DNA from: Pelobacter sp.
Lineage (GTDB): Bacteria; Desulfobacterota; Desulfuromonadia; Geobacterales; Pseudopelobacteraceae
Direction of reading: 5' to 3'
DNA: 64,000 nucleotides
Assembly: GCA_030824515.1 (NCBI GenBank)
Contig: JAVBXN010000050.1
Coordinates: 62,001-126,000, forward strand
Position numbers and translations under genes: made by a program. Below, one piece after another: positions 17,049-26,094 of this stretch. The stretch's first letter is position 1; every line of letters starts with the position of its first letter. Under the pieces are notes generated by a model. That model ran no database searches. It was not told the origin of the DNA and saw nothing but the letters and a program-made list of their open reading frames with translations.

Positions 17049-19775
17049 TTACTGAAGCCAGACAGTTTGACCTAGCGCTTTTCTGAGCAGCAATATACCG
17101 TCAACCAGATCCAGACTGCCGTTCGGGTTCCGTTTACCGTTCAGTAACGGGCCGACATCACCATGCAGCAGGTCATTTGCCGAAGGCTGTGAGCCGGAAA
17201 CGACCAACTTGATTACCTTCAAGGCGTCGCGAATAGTTACCAGGCCGTCGCCGTCCAAATCGCCGTCTGGCACAGGCACGGCAATTGATTTGGCGGATGA
17301 GTTTCCGGCAGCGTCGGTAGCGGTGATACTCAGACTTGAATAGTCGTAAACAGCTGCCGACAAGTCCGCCGACCAGCGGTCGCCGTTCATTACAACAGGT
17401 GCTGAGGCGCCGGCTGCATCAGTGACTACCACAGTGGCACCGGCCTCAACCGTACCTTCGAGCTTGGCTGGAGCGGCAACCAGAACCGGATCAACCGTAA
17501 TCACCGGTGCGGTAACATCGTAAATTATTGTACGCAGAGCCGTAGATTTGTTGTTGGCAATATCGGTTACGGTAACAGCTATGCTGTAAACACCCTCTTG
17601 AGGAAATTCAACAAACATCGTGTACTCGTTATTGAGCAGCGATATCTGTACATCAGCATTGTTCATCGTGGCACTGATACTCTTTATCTCGGCGTTGTCA
17701 CTGATCAAGCCCTTTAGAGTCAAACCAGGAACCTTAGTAGCAACATCCTGCGAAGGAGTCACGACTGTAACCACCGGTGCGACGCCATCATAAAATACTG
17801 TACGTTTTTCCTGCACGGTTCTGTTGTAAACATCCAGCGCATCAACCAGTATTGTATTGAGACCGGCGGCAAGTTTTACACTAGCTGTCCACTGTCCGAC
17901 AACGGGTCCAGGCAGAGCCGGAATTCCGTTAACAGCTACAGCAGTTGCATCGGGAGCCGAAACTACAACATCAAGATCCTGTACGTTTGTAAACGAACCG
18001 TCCACTGGTGACTGCACCGCGATTGACTGCAGCGCTGGATCAAAGTTTATAGTTCTTACAACCGATGATGCATTACCAAGCGGATCCACTGCTGCGATAG
18101 TTACAACATTCGGTCCGAAGTTCAAAGTTATCGCGGCATTGAACTGTCCGTTGACAAGAGTTACCGGATTGCCGTTGAGCGTCATCGTTACTGGATTCTG
18201 ATCCGTCACCGTTCCGGAGACGCCAAGCACCTGATTAGCGGTTGTGCTTCCGTCGCTCAGCAGCGATGCCACGAGAACCGGGGACTGTGAATCAAGAGCA
18301 ATCGATATATCCTGCCGGGCTGATGCGGTTCCGCTTTTCACGGACGTTATAGAAACAGGATTTGCACCCTCAACGAGAGACACGACAAATATCCATACGT
18401 TATCAATAACGCTGGCCTGTCCTGCAATGTTTGTCGCTGAATTAAATACTGAGACCGCTGAGCCGGGTTCGGTTGTTCCGGTCAATGTAACTGAAGCCAG
18501 ATTTGTCAGCGCCGGGTACGAACCGACCGTCAGCTGAACCGTTGGCGGCAGATAGGTAACAGCTACTGTCTTGGTAACAGTTGCTCCGTATTGATTCTTG
18601 GCCGTCACGGAAACTGTGTTGAGCCCCGGAACCAGTCCGGACACATAAATCGACCATGAAGATGATGATGGGAAACTGGCAGCTGAAGCCTGAGCCGCAG
18701 TATTGAGCGATGCTGCCAGCGTGCATCCCGCATCAACAGTACCGGAGATATTTACTGTAGGCACATCCACCGAGACAACGGATTGTGAGAGCGTAAGCGC
18801 TGGAGGCACTGAGTTGAATGGATTGGAACCGCCGTCTATACCGAAGCTGACAATATTGCTCATTCCGTTTGAAACAAGCAGCCTGCGATTTACCTGGTCA
18901 TACATCATGTCACTGGGAGTTGCCAGCTGTCCCGGGCCAAAGCCGTAACTTCCGATATAACTGAGGAAGCTCGGAGGATCTACGGACAGGTCAACAACCT
19001 GCACATTCCCTTGGTAAGAGTCCAGCACATACATCCGGTCCGATTCAAATACCAAGCCGACCGGATAGCTGAAATTCAGCGGGCTCATCGCAGTCCCGCT
19101 GGTCCCGATGCTTTTTACAAACACGCCTTCAGTTGTAAAGAACTGTACATTACCGTTAACCGTATCAACCACGGCAACCTGCTGACCGGCAGATGCCGAG
19201 ACAATCGATATTGCTGTCGGTTGCATAAACACGCCGGTTGCGGGAGGAGCACCATATACGCCGAATGAAGCGGTATAGTTGCCGGCTGAATCGAATGACT
19301 TAACTGAATAAGCGCCAGAATCGGTTACAAAGATCTTTCCGGAAGCATCAACAGCAATGCCGGCAGCTCTCTTGAACTGTCCGGCACCGGAACCAAGCTT
19401 GGCGATCTCAACACCGGCCTGATCGAAGACGACCACTTGATCGGAGAAAGCCGCCAGAATTTTACCACCGGCAATATTGCTGGTAAGCGGATTCAGAACG
19501 GCAATCGCGGTGACCGTTTTGACGGTAGAAATAGTTTTTGAAACCACTCCATACTGGTTCAGCACGACAATTCCGCCAGAACGCGGATCGGCAACATAAA
19601 CATCACCATTTTGATCAAGTGCCATCCGAAGCGGCGTATACAGGCCTTTATCGAGCGGGTCCAGTGCTGATACCGAAGGCGCTGTCGCTGCCACCGCGCT
19701 GATTGCCAGTGAAATGACTGTCATAACAACCATAATCACTACGCAAATTTTGGTATTTCTCTGGCTGGGTATCAT
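17049..19775 (-). CDS. Secreted NHL-repeat / Ig-like / dockerin-like protein
   Basis: 908 residues, first gene after the sigma-54 promoter, with GGAGG 6 bases before the ATG. A signal peptide (VVIMVVMTVISLAISAVAA) is followed by a beta-propeller-like region of about 40-310 built of NHL-type units (DQNGDVYVADPRSGGIVVLNQ, DASGKIFVTDSGAYSVKSFD). From about 320 to 835 there are tandem Ig-like modules (VSGTVTDQNPVTMTLNG, SVTAKNQYGATVTKTVAVTY). The end (837-908) has two calcium-loop-like segments, DGDLDGDGLVTIRDAL and NPNGSLDLVDGILLLRKALG, resembling a type I dockerin. It has no CXXCH. Beta-propeller proteins are found beside polymerising cytochromes in Geobacter, so a role in secretion, folding or scaffolding of the downstream cytochromes is plausible but inferred. 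Confidence 0.85.
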   Translation of the reverse strand: MIPSQRNTKICVVIMVVMTVISLAISAVAATAPSVSALDPLDKGLYTPLRMALDQNGDVYVADPRSGGIVVLNQYGVVSKTISTVKTVTAIAVLNPLTSNIAGGKILAAFSDQVVVFDQAGVEIAKLGSGAGQFKRAAGIAVDASGKIFVTDSGAYSVKSFDSAGNYTASFGVYGAPPATGVFMQPTAISIVSASAGQQVAVVDTVNGNVQFFTTEGVFVKSIGTSGTAMSPLNFSYPVGLVFESDRMYVLDSYQGNVQVVDLSVDPPSFLSYIGSYGFGPGQLATPSDMMYDQVNRRLLVSNGMSNIVSFGIDGGSNPFNSVPPALTLSQSVVSVDVPTVNISGTVDAGCTLAASLNTAAQASAASFPSSSSWSIYVSGLVPGLNTVSVTAKNQYGATVTKTVAVTYLPPTVQLTVGSYPALTNLASVTLTGTTEPGSAVSVFNSATNIAGQASVIDNVWIFVVSLVEGANPVSITSVKSGTASARQDISIALDSQSPVLVASLLSDGSTTANQVLGVSGTVTDQNPVTMTLNGNPVTLVNGQFNAAITLNFGPNVVTIAAVDPLGNASSVVRTINFDPALQSIAVQSPVDGSFTNVQDLDVVVSAPDATAVAVNGIPALPGPVVGQWTASVKLAAGLNTILVDALDVYNRTVQEKRTVFYDGVAPVVTVVTPSQDVATKVPGLTLKGLISDNAEIKSISATMNNADVQISLLNNEYTMFVEFPQEGVYSIAVTVTDIANNKSTALRTIIYDVTAPVITVDPVLVAAPAKLEGTVEAGATVVVTDAAGASAPVVMNGDRWSADLSAAVYDYSSLSITATDAAGNSSAKSIAVPVPDGDLDGDGLVTIRDALKVIKLVVSGSQPSANDLLHGDVGPLLNGKRNPNGSLDLVDGILLLRKALGQTVWLQ

Positions 19776-19860
19776 TCTATGCCTCCGTTATTGTGGAGAT
19801 TTATTTTTCACACGTCTAGTGCAACCGCAGTCCGGACAAAGACAGCTTATTCTTAATTAA

Positions 19861-19876
19861 GCAAATCAGGTGCCAA
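19861..19876 (-). promoter_or_regulatory. Sigma-54 promoter of the cytochrome operon
   Basis: Reading the minus strand: TTGGCAC-CTGAT-TTGC, an exact match to the -24/-12 consensus TGGCAC-N5-TTGC with the required 10 bases between GG and GC. It lies between the NtrC-type regulator gene (ends 19906) and the NHL gene (starts 19775), pointing at the latter, with a leader of roughly 75 bases. The adjacent response regulator is the obvious candidate activator. Confidence 0.85.
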
Positions 19877-19905
19877 GATCGCACAATACTTTTACTTTTT
19901 TTGAA

Positions 19906-21279
19906 CTATTTAAGATAACCGAACTTTTTCATCCTGTACCGGAATGCATCTATCCCTAAATTCAGCTTTTTTGCTGCTTTTGACTGATTCCATTCAGCCA
20001 TTTCCAAGGCCTGCCGAATTAATTCTTTCTCAACCTCTTCAATATCTATTCCTTCAGGCGGTAAACGGAAAGAGGATACCGGCGCCCCCCCCTGAAGCGA
20101 GGCCTTGGCAACAATCTCCAGCGGCAGATGTTCCAGAAGCAGCGTGTCATCATTGCCCAGTATGATTGCCCGCTCTATTACGTTTTTCAGCTCCCTGACA
20201 TTTCCCGGCCAACTGTAGTCAACCATCATTCGTTCAGCCATACCGGCGATACCATGGACTTTTTTATTGAAATCCTTATTGTACAAATTGATAAAATGAG
20301 TTGCCAGCGGTATGATATCTTCTTTACGTTCACGCAACGACGGCAGAAAGATTGGAATGACCTGCAGACGATAATAAAGGTCGTTACGGAATGTCTTTTC
20401 CTCTATGGATTTATGTAGCTCCTTATTTGTTGCCGAAATTATCCTGACATCGACTGTAAATACCCTGCCGCCACCAATCCGGCGAAATGAGCGGTCCTCA
20501 AGAAAACGCAGCAGCTTGGCCTGCATTCCCATTTCCATATCGCCAATTTCATCAAGGAAAACAGTCCCACCATCCGCCAACTCGAACAGTCCTTTTTTAG
20601 TAGCCTTGGCATCGGTAAAAGCACCCTTTTCATGGCCGAACAGCTCGCTTTCCAGCAATGTCGCAGGCACTGCGGCACAGTTGATCGCAATAAAAGGCTT
20701 TTCCGCGCGGTTGGAACTGTAGTGAATCCATTTTGCGACCAATTCTTTTCCGGTGCCGGATTCCCCCTGAACAAGCACGGTCGAGGCCTCGCTTTTGGCT
20801 ACTTTATCAAGAACTTCCATCAGATATTTCATATGGCGGCTATCGCCAATGATATTTGGTGGAACATTTTTCTTGGTTTCCGACCGCAAACGAACAACTT
20901 CCTGTTTAAGGTCTGACGTTTCAAGCGCTTTTTTGACAATTATTGACAGCTCGTCAAGATTGAACGGCTTGCTGACATAATCGTATGCGCCAAGGCGCAT
21001 CGCGTTGACAGCTGTCTCCAAACCTCCATGAGCAGTAACCATGATTACAATTATCTCTTCGTCATGTTCCTTGATTTTTTCAAGCACATCAATTCCGCTG
21101 ATACCCGGCAATTGAATATCGAGAAAAACCAGGTCCGGCTGTTCCTCGCGCACCAGGCGCAGGGCATCTTCTCCGGTGCCAGCGGTCACCACATCATAAC
21201 CCTGTTTCTTAAGGTTCTGTTCAAGCGACCAACGAATCAGATGTTCATCATCCACGACCAACAGTTTATTACGTTTCAT
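19906..21279 (-). CDS. Sigma-54-dependent response regulator (NtrC family)
   Basis: 457 residues from the ATG at 21279 (GAGGG upstream; the start overlaps the kinase stop by 11 bases). The receiver domain at 1-120 has the acidic pair D10/D11, phospho-acceptor D54 (VFLDIQLPG) and the conserved Lys (YVSKPFN). The AAA+ domain, about 145-385, has Walker A GESGTGKE, the sigma-54 contact loop as GAFTDA (a common variant of GAFTGA), Walker B GTVFLDEIGDM and the arginine-finger region. A Fis-type helix-turn-helix ends the protein (NQSKAAKKLNLGIDAFRYRMKKFG). It activates sigma-54 promoters when phosphorylated; partner and target are the overlapping haem-sensor kinase and, very likely, the promoter at 19861-19876. 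Confidence 0.95.
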   Translation of the reverse strand: MKRNKLLVVDDEHLIRWSLEQNLKKQGYDVVTAGTGEDALRLVREEQPDLVFLDIQLPGISGIDVLEKIKEHDEEIIVIMVTAHGGLETAVNAMRLGAYDYVSKPFNLDELSIIVKKALETSDLKQEVVRLRSETKKNVPPNIIGDSRHMKYLMEVLDKVAKSEASTVLVQGESGTGKELVAKWIHYSSNRAEKPFIAINCAAVPATLLESELFGHEKGAFTDAKATKKGLFELADGGTVFLDEIGDMEMGMQAKLLRFLEDRSFRRIGGGRVFTVDVRIISATNKELHKSIEEKTFRNDLYYRLQVIPIFLPSLRERKEDIIPLATHFINLYNKDFNKKVHGIAGMAERMMVDYSWPGNVRELKNVIERAIILGNDDTLLLEHLPLEIVAKASLQGGAPVSSFRLPPEGIDIEEVEKELIRQALEMAEWNQSKAAKKLNLGIDAFRYRMKKFGYLK

Positions 21280-22774
21280 TTTTTCCCTCGCTAACATCGT
21301 TGTTTTCCAAATGACAGGCCGGCAATTCAACGGTAAAAGTAGTACCTATATCGTTATCGCTGGTGACACGAATGTCACCATTGTGCAAATTCACCAACTT
21401 ACAACAGATTGGAAGGCCCAATCCGGTCCCTTGGGCTTTAGTGGTAAAAAATGGCGTGAATATTTTTTCCAGTATCTGCGGCGGAATCCCTGGACCGGTA
21501 TCGGAGACGTCAACCCTGACAAACTCGGCCTCGTTGCGAATGGTCAGAAAAGATCTTACCGTCAGTACGCCACCGTTAGGCATCGCCTGGCACGCATTCA
21601 GAAATATATTTAAAAACACCTGCTGCATCTGTTTATCGTCGGCATACACAGGCGGCAATCCGGACTCCAACTCCACCCTCTTTTCGATATTCACCCCGCC
21701 GCGATGCTGTGAAGCAAACTTTAAAGTACTTGTCAGAACGGAATTAATATCAATGCAGGACAGTTCCGGAAGCGAAGGTTTACCGAAAAAGAGCAGATCA
21801 TTAACCGTCTTATCAAGCCTTTTTACCTGTTGAAGCACTTCACAGAGTATCTCTTTGCGTGGATCATCCTCCTCAAGATCGTCCTTGATGATGGTGACAG
21901 CCGCTGAAATGCCAGCCAGCGGATTTTTTATCTCATGTGCGATTCCGGAAGCCATTTCTCCGATAGAAGCCAGTCGATCCGCACGCTCAAGCTGCTGAAA
22001 ATGCAGCTTTTCAAGCTCGTTTTTAGCCACGTCGAGCCGGTCGACCATTGAGTTGAAACTTACTATAAGTCGTCCTATTTCATCTTCACCCTTGTGATCT
22101 ATACGAACGGCGAAATCTCCGTTTTCGACTTTAGACATCGTATCAATCATGTTGTCGAGCGGTTTTTTGACAAATTTGAGCAGTATGAAAGATATTGTAA
22201 TCGCCAGGAATACCGTGATCGCTATTGACGAAGCCACAAATATCCTTGAAGCATCCAACATCTGAACCTTTGTGCGGTTCAGTGAATAATTGATATTAAG
22301 AACACCGATAACGCGCGCCTTGGTGCCATGACAAGCATGGCAGGCGTCCTCGTTATAGATCGGTTTGACCATGGCCAGAACCTCTCCATGAGGCGGCAGA
22401 TCAAAAATTCCGTAATTTTTGGGAGTCTGGTAAAGATTGTAATCCTTTGCACTAACGGTACGTCCGACTTCATTTGGTAAGGATGAGCGCAAGATGACCC
22501 CGTGCGGATGAAAAATCCTTACACCTACCAGCTGATTGTGCTGACCGACCATAGACAGAATAGAGCCGACATCCTGAACGTTACCGATATGCATGGTGTT
22601 GTAAATACTGCTCTCCACGGTATGCAGGAGCAGTTCGGTACTTTCACGGGCAGATTCAATCAGCATGTCCTGCTGGTGACGCACATTGAAAGTGGCATAC
22701 GCAAAAATGCCGGCAACCAGCAGGGTTATGGTTGTTACAATAATACGAGTTGTCAGACTTCGGAATATGAACAT
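21269..22774 (-). CDS. Membrane sensor histidine kinase with periplasmic c-type haem site
   Basis: 501 residues. TM1 at about 10-28, periplasmic sensor domain 30-175, TM2 about 177-200, HAMP 200-255, HisKA with phospho-acceptor H280 (GIAHEIKNPLAG), and HATPase with N box (FLNIFLNACQAMPNGG), DTGPGIP and GTGLGL. The sensor domain holds CHACH (C145-H149), a haem c attachment site just after the PIYNEDA motif, so the kinase probably senses redox state or a gas through covalent haem. The gene overlaps the regulator gene, a cognate pair upstream of the cytochrome operon. The start has only a weak GAGAG site. Confidence 0.93.
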   Translation of the reverse strand: MFIFRSLTTRIIVTTITLLVAGIFAYATFNVRHQQDMLIESARESTELLLHTVESSIYNTMHIGNVQDVGSILSMVGQHNQLVGVRIFHPHGVILRSSLPNEVGRTVSAKDYNLYQTPKNYGIFDLPPHGEVLAMVKPIYNEDACHACHGTKARVIGVLNINYSLNRTKVQMLDASRIFVASSIAITVFLAITISFILLKFVKKPLDNMIDTMSKVENGDFAVRIDHKGEDEIGRLIVSFNSMVDRLDVAKNELEKLHFQQLERADRLASIGEMASGIAHEIKNPLAGISAAVTIIKDDLEEDDPRKEILCEVLQQVKRLDKTVNDLLFFGKPSLPELSCIDINSVLTSTLKFASQHRGGVNIEKRVELESGLPPVYADDKQMQQVFLNIFLNACQAMPNGGVLTVRSFLTIRNEAEFVRVDVSDTGPGIPPQILEKIFTPFFTTKAQGTGLGLPICCKLVNLHNGDIRVTSDNDIGTTFTVELPACHLENNDVSEGKNET

Positions 22775-22795
22775 TATCTCTCGCGACGCCTTCTA

Positions 22796-22921
22796 CACTC
22801 TGTTATATGAGGATATTTACAGTACGCACAACTAATCAGGACACACAGGAAATCACCACATATCAACCAGTCGGCAATCGGTCATAACCATCAGGAGTGA
22901 AGCCAAATATGTAACAGAGTG
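22796..22921. repeat. Perfect 10-base inverted arms flanking the kinase promoter region
   Basis: CACTCTGTTA (22796-22805) and TAACAGAGTG (22912-22921) are exact inverted copies about 106 bases apart, bracketing the noncoding stretch upstream of the haem-sensor kinase gene. The spacing is too wide for a terminator; paired operator sites are a possible reading. Confidence 0.4.
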
Positions 22922-22924
22922 CAA

Positions 22925-23449
22925 TCAGGGCTTTTTATCATGGTTTCCGAAAAAAGAGAGGATGGCATCATCCAGATTGATATCTTTTTGGGAATTGTCA
23001 GGCTTGGGTTTATTCACGGGCTGAGCGGTCGCTTGCCCGGTTTTCTGTAAAGGCATTTCAAAAAGCATCGAGATGTCACCCTTTTCAGAAGAATGTGAAG
23101 CGGATAATGGGGCAAATAGGTCGGCAGCCGGGATCGATTCCGGCTGCGGAGAGGGTATTTCATAGTTTTCAATCAACTGGGGCTTGATCGAAAACGCTTT
23201 TTCATCGAACTCGCCGGACTTCAGGCGACGCATCATATCTTTATGCTGTTCCTTCATCAGTTCTTCAACAACAACTTCCAGATTATCCATTTTGAGGATG
23301 TCGGAATAGCTGGTTTTCTTTGAACAGATAATGACTCCGCCGCGATAGAGCAGAGTAATGATGTGAGGATTGGCAACGCCACTGTCCTCGGTCTGAACGT
23401 GGAATACTTCACCCTTGTACTTCAGGTTATGATTGAACCCCAAAACCAT
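22925..23449 (-). CDS. Conserved small cytoplasmic protein of unknown function
   Basis: 174 residues, no signal peptide or membrane helix. The first 90 residues look like a compact folded domain (NHNLKYKGEVFHVQTEDSG, then IITLLYRGGVIICSKKTSY and a helical MKEQHKDMMRRLKSGEFD); the remainder is low-complexity and Pro/Ser-rich up to a short end motif (NLDDAILSFFGNHDK). I do not recognise a characterised family. The start at 23449 has a weak GGTGGTGG site. It stands alone: 227 noncoding bases separate it from metH and the kinase gene follows after its own upstream region. Confidence 0.7.
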   Translation of the reverse strand: MVLGFNHNLKYKGEVFHVQTEDSGVANPHIITLLYRGGVIICSKKTSYSDILKMDNLEVVVEELMKEQHKDMMRRLKSGEFDEKAFSIKPQLIENYEIPSPQPESIPAADLFAPLSASHSSEKGDISMLFEMPLQKTGQATAQPVNKPKPDNSQKDINLDDAILSFFGNHDKKP

Positions 23450-23676
23450 AAGCCACCACCATCAACATATATACGTCTTTTGACGGTATCATATACTTTC
23501 AAATAATAGCAACCGCTTAAAAAATAATGCGCTGAAGAAGCCATTGGTCCAACGACACAGGCCGGCATCTGCCCAAAAAACAGGCTTTCAAATTCAGCTC
23601 CTGAGCCGATATTTTGGCGCACCGCATACCAGTGGCAGCTTTTTATACATTAAACGCCCTGGCGGCTTTTTAGGCA

Positions 23677-26094
23677 CTAAGACAACCCCAACATCTGCTT
23701 GATCTTGGCAACCGCTTCCATGGCATCCCGTGCATACAGGTCGGCGCCGATTCGGTCGGCATATTCCTGTGTAACCACCGCTCCGCCAACCATCGTAAAT
23801 GTGATGATACCCGCAGCCTTCAGCTTTTTTATGACATTGTCCATTTCGGACATGGTCGTTGTCATCAGAGCCGAGAGTCCGACCGCATCAACGGCAAATT
23901 CTCTTGCCTTTGAAATAATAGTGGCAGCCGAGACGTTCTTGCCGATGTCGAAGACCTCAAAACCATGATTTTCCAGCAGAGTGCAGACAATATTCTTACC
24001 GATATCATGTATGTCACCTTCAACCGTCGCCATCAGGATTTTTCCCAGGCTCTTGAACTTCTGTCCCTTCATTTCCTGTTTGAGCCGGGCAAATCCGGCC
24101 TGCATGGTATCAGCCGACTGCATCACCTGCGGCAGAAAGAATATATTTTTTTCAAAACGCCGACCGACCTCTTCCAACCCCGGCAGAAAACCTTCGTTAC
24201 TGATCTGGAGCGGCACCAATCCTTCATTCAGGGCATCTTCAACCAACCCGACAATTCCATCGCGATCACCACTGATGATAGCCTGTGACAAACGTTCGCG
24301 AATAGTCGGAGGAGAACCGGATACGGACACAGGGACTGGACCGCCAACCTGTTCACCGCGGTAGGCTTCGATGTAGACGGCGGCCTGGTGATCACGATTG
24401 AGCAGCACCATCGCCGAACGCCAGGAATCCATCATCGGCTTGTCCTTGGGATTTATTATCGCCGCATCCAGACCGGCCTCCATCGCCATTGAGAAGAAAG
24501 AAGAGGAGATCAACGGACGCTGCGGCAACCCGAAGGAGATATTGCTGACCCCCAGAACGGTTGAAAGTCCCAGTTTCTGCTTGACCAGACGGATGGCACG
24601 CAGGGTTTCGGCGGCGCGTTTTTGTTCGGCGCTGACAGTCAGCGTCAGGCAATCGATGATGATGTCGGAGTCGGGAATCCCCAGGCGGCGGGCAGCATTC
24701 CTGATGCGCCTGGCAATGGCCAGTCGGCCTTCGGCCGTGTCCGGAATACCGTTCTTGTCCAGAGCCAGTCCAATGACGGCCGCACCGTATTTTTTGGCCA
24801 GCGGAAGAATTTTCTTGAGACTTTTAGCTTCGCCCGAGACGGAATTGATCAACACCTTACCGTCCGCGGCCTTGAGACCGGCCTCCAGGGCAGCAGGACT
24901 TGACGAGTCCAGTACCAACGGTGCACTTGCCACGCCGCTTACGCAGAATACTGCCCGCTCCATCGCCGGCGCTTCGTTGATGCCGGGTGCGCCGACATTG
25001 ACATCCAGAAGCGTCGCGCCGGCCTGCTCCTGCTCAATCGCCTCGCGGCGGATATAGGCGACCTTCCCCTCCTGCAATTCCTGTGAATACAACTTTTTGC
25101 CGGTCGGATTAATCCGCTCGCCGATAATGGCCGTCTTTGCTCCGGCTCCCACCGATGCCCAGCCTGAACGGCTGGAGAGCAGTGTTGCTCCGGTCGTTGT
25201 AACAGGGGATTTCCAGCTCTGCTGGATATTTGCCAGCGCCAGTTTCATGGCGCGGATATGGTCAGGTGTTGTTCCGCAGCAACCACCGATGATGCGCACT
25301 CCCAAGGCAAGCATGCGCTCGTGATAGGCAGTCATTTCCTCGGGAGTTCCCGGAAAAACGGTCCTGTCGCCGATCAGTTGCGGCAACCCGGCATTTGCCT
25401 GCGATATAAGCGGCAAATGAGTTACGCCGCGCATGCGACGGAGTATTTCATAAATCCCATCCACTCCCAACCCGCAATTGGAACCGACAATATCGGCCCC
25501 GGCAGCGGCCAAGGTTATTGCGGCGGATTCCGGTGGTGTCCCAAGAACGGAGCGGCCGTTGTCGTCAAATGTCAGCATGGCTATGATCGGAATCGTGGGA
25601 GAGACCTCCCTGATGGCAATAACCGCCGCACGGCATTCTTTTATGTCCAGAAAAGTCTCAAGGCTGATCAGGTCGGCGCCGGCTGCCACCAGAGCCTGGG
25701 CCTGCTCACGGAATGCCGACTTCATGTCATCGAAGGTGACTTCCCCCAGGGGTTCGACAAACTGGCCGGTGGGCCCGATCGATGCTCCGACATACGCTTT
25801 TCCGGCGGCCTCCTTGCGAGCGATCGCCACGGCACTGGCATTGATTTCGGCCAAGCGCCCCTCCAGGCCGTAATGGGACAACTTGAAATGTGTGCCGCCA
25901 AAGGTGTTGGTTATTATAATATCGGCGCCGGCATCGATGTAGTCACGGTGGACCGACGCAACGACTTCCGGCATTGTCAGGTTCAGTTCCTCGGGTGACT
26001 GTCCCGGCCTCAGGCCACGCTCCTGGAGCATGGTACCCATTGCACCGTCAAGTATCAGCACTTTTTCCTGTATCGCATCAAGAAATGGTTTCAT
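23677..26094 (-). CDS. metH: Cobalamin-dependent methionine synthase, short form
   Basis: 805 residues, three modules. The homocysteine-binding barrel, about 1-290, has the zinc-ligand GGCCGTTPDHI motif. The pterin (methyltetrahydrofolate)-binding domain, about 315-580, begins IIGERINPTGKK. The B12 cap and binding domain, about 600-805, carries GDIHDIGKNIV with the base-off His ligand. It transfers the methyl of 5-methyltetrahydrofolate to homocysteine. It stops after the B12 domain and lacks the C-terminal SAM-binding reactivation domain of the 1227-residue E. coli enzyme, as in several anaerobes, so reactivation must need a separate protein. The start overlaps the GerMN stop by 4 bases (ATGA), so the two are translationally coupled in a murI-GerMN-metH operon. 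Confidence 0.95.
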   Translation of the reverse strand: MKPFLDAIQEKVLILDGAMGTMLQERGLRPGQSPEELNLTMPEVVASVHRDYIDAGADIIITNTFGGTHFKLSHYGLEGRLAEINASAVAIARKEAAGKAYVGASIGPTGQFVEPLGEVTFDDMKSAFREQAQALVAAGADLISLETFLDIKECRAAVIAIREVSPTIPIIAMLTFDDNGRSVLGTPPESAAITLAAAGADIVGSNCGLGVDGIYEILRRMRGVTHLPLISQANAGLPQLIGDRTVFPGTPEEMTAYHERMLALGVRIIGGCCGTTPDHIRAMKLALANIQQSWKSPVTTTGATLLSSRSGWASVGAGAKTAIIGERINPTGKKLYSQELQEGKVAYIRREAIEQEQAGATLLDVNVGAPGINEAPAMERAVFCVSGVASAPLVLDSSSPAALEAGLKAADGKVLINSVSGEAKSLKKILPLAKKYGAAVIGLALDKNGIPDTAEGRLAIARRIRNAARRLGIPDSDIIIDCLTLTVSAEQKRAAETLRAIRLVKQKLGLSTVLGVSNISFGLPQRPLISSSFFSMAMEAGLDAAIINPKDKPMMDSWRSAMVLLNRDHQAAVYIEAYRGEQVGGPVPVSVSGSPPTIRERLSQAIISGDRDGIVGLVEDALNEGLVPLQISNEGFLPGLEEVGRRFEKNIFFLPQVMQSADTMQAGFARLKQEMKGQKFKSLGKILMATVEGDIHDIGKNIVCTLLENHGFEVFDIGKNVSAATIISKAREFAVDAVGLSALMTTTMSEMDNVIKKLKAAGIITFTMVGGAVVTQEYADRIGADLYARDAMEAVAKIKQMLGLS

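Noticed and set aside
19776-19860. Possible cyclic-dinucleotide (GEMM) riboswitch upstream of the cytochrome operon, common in Geobacter
   Set aside because: The conserved core motifs of that class were not seen in the leader; a sigma-54 promoter explains the region.
23422-23622. Minus-strand frame of 66 codons overlapping the small conserved protein
   Set aside because: Runs from noncoding sequence into the gene start in another frame, with no start signal.
23580-23660. Short ORF after metH (MYKKLPLVCGAPKYRLRS)
   Set aside because: It looked like a second tiny peptide, but there is no real ribosome binding site and no terminator or operon context to support it.
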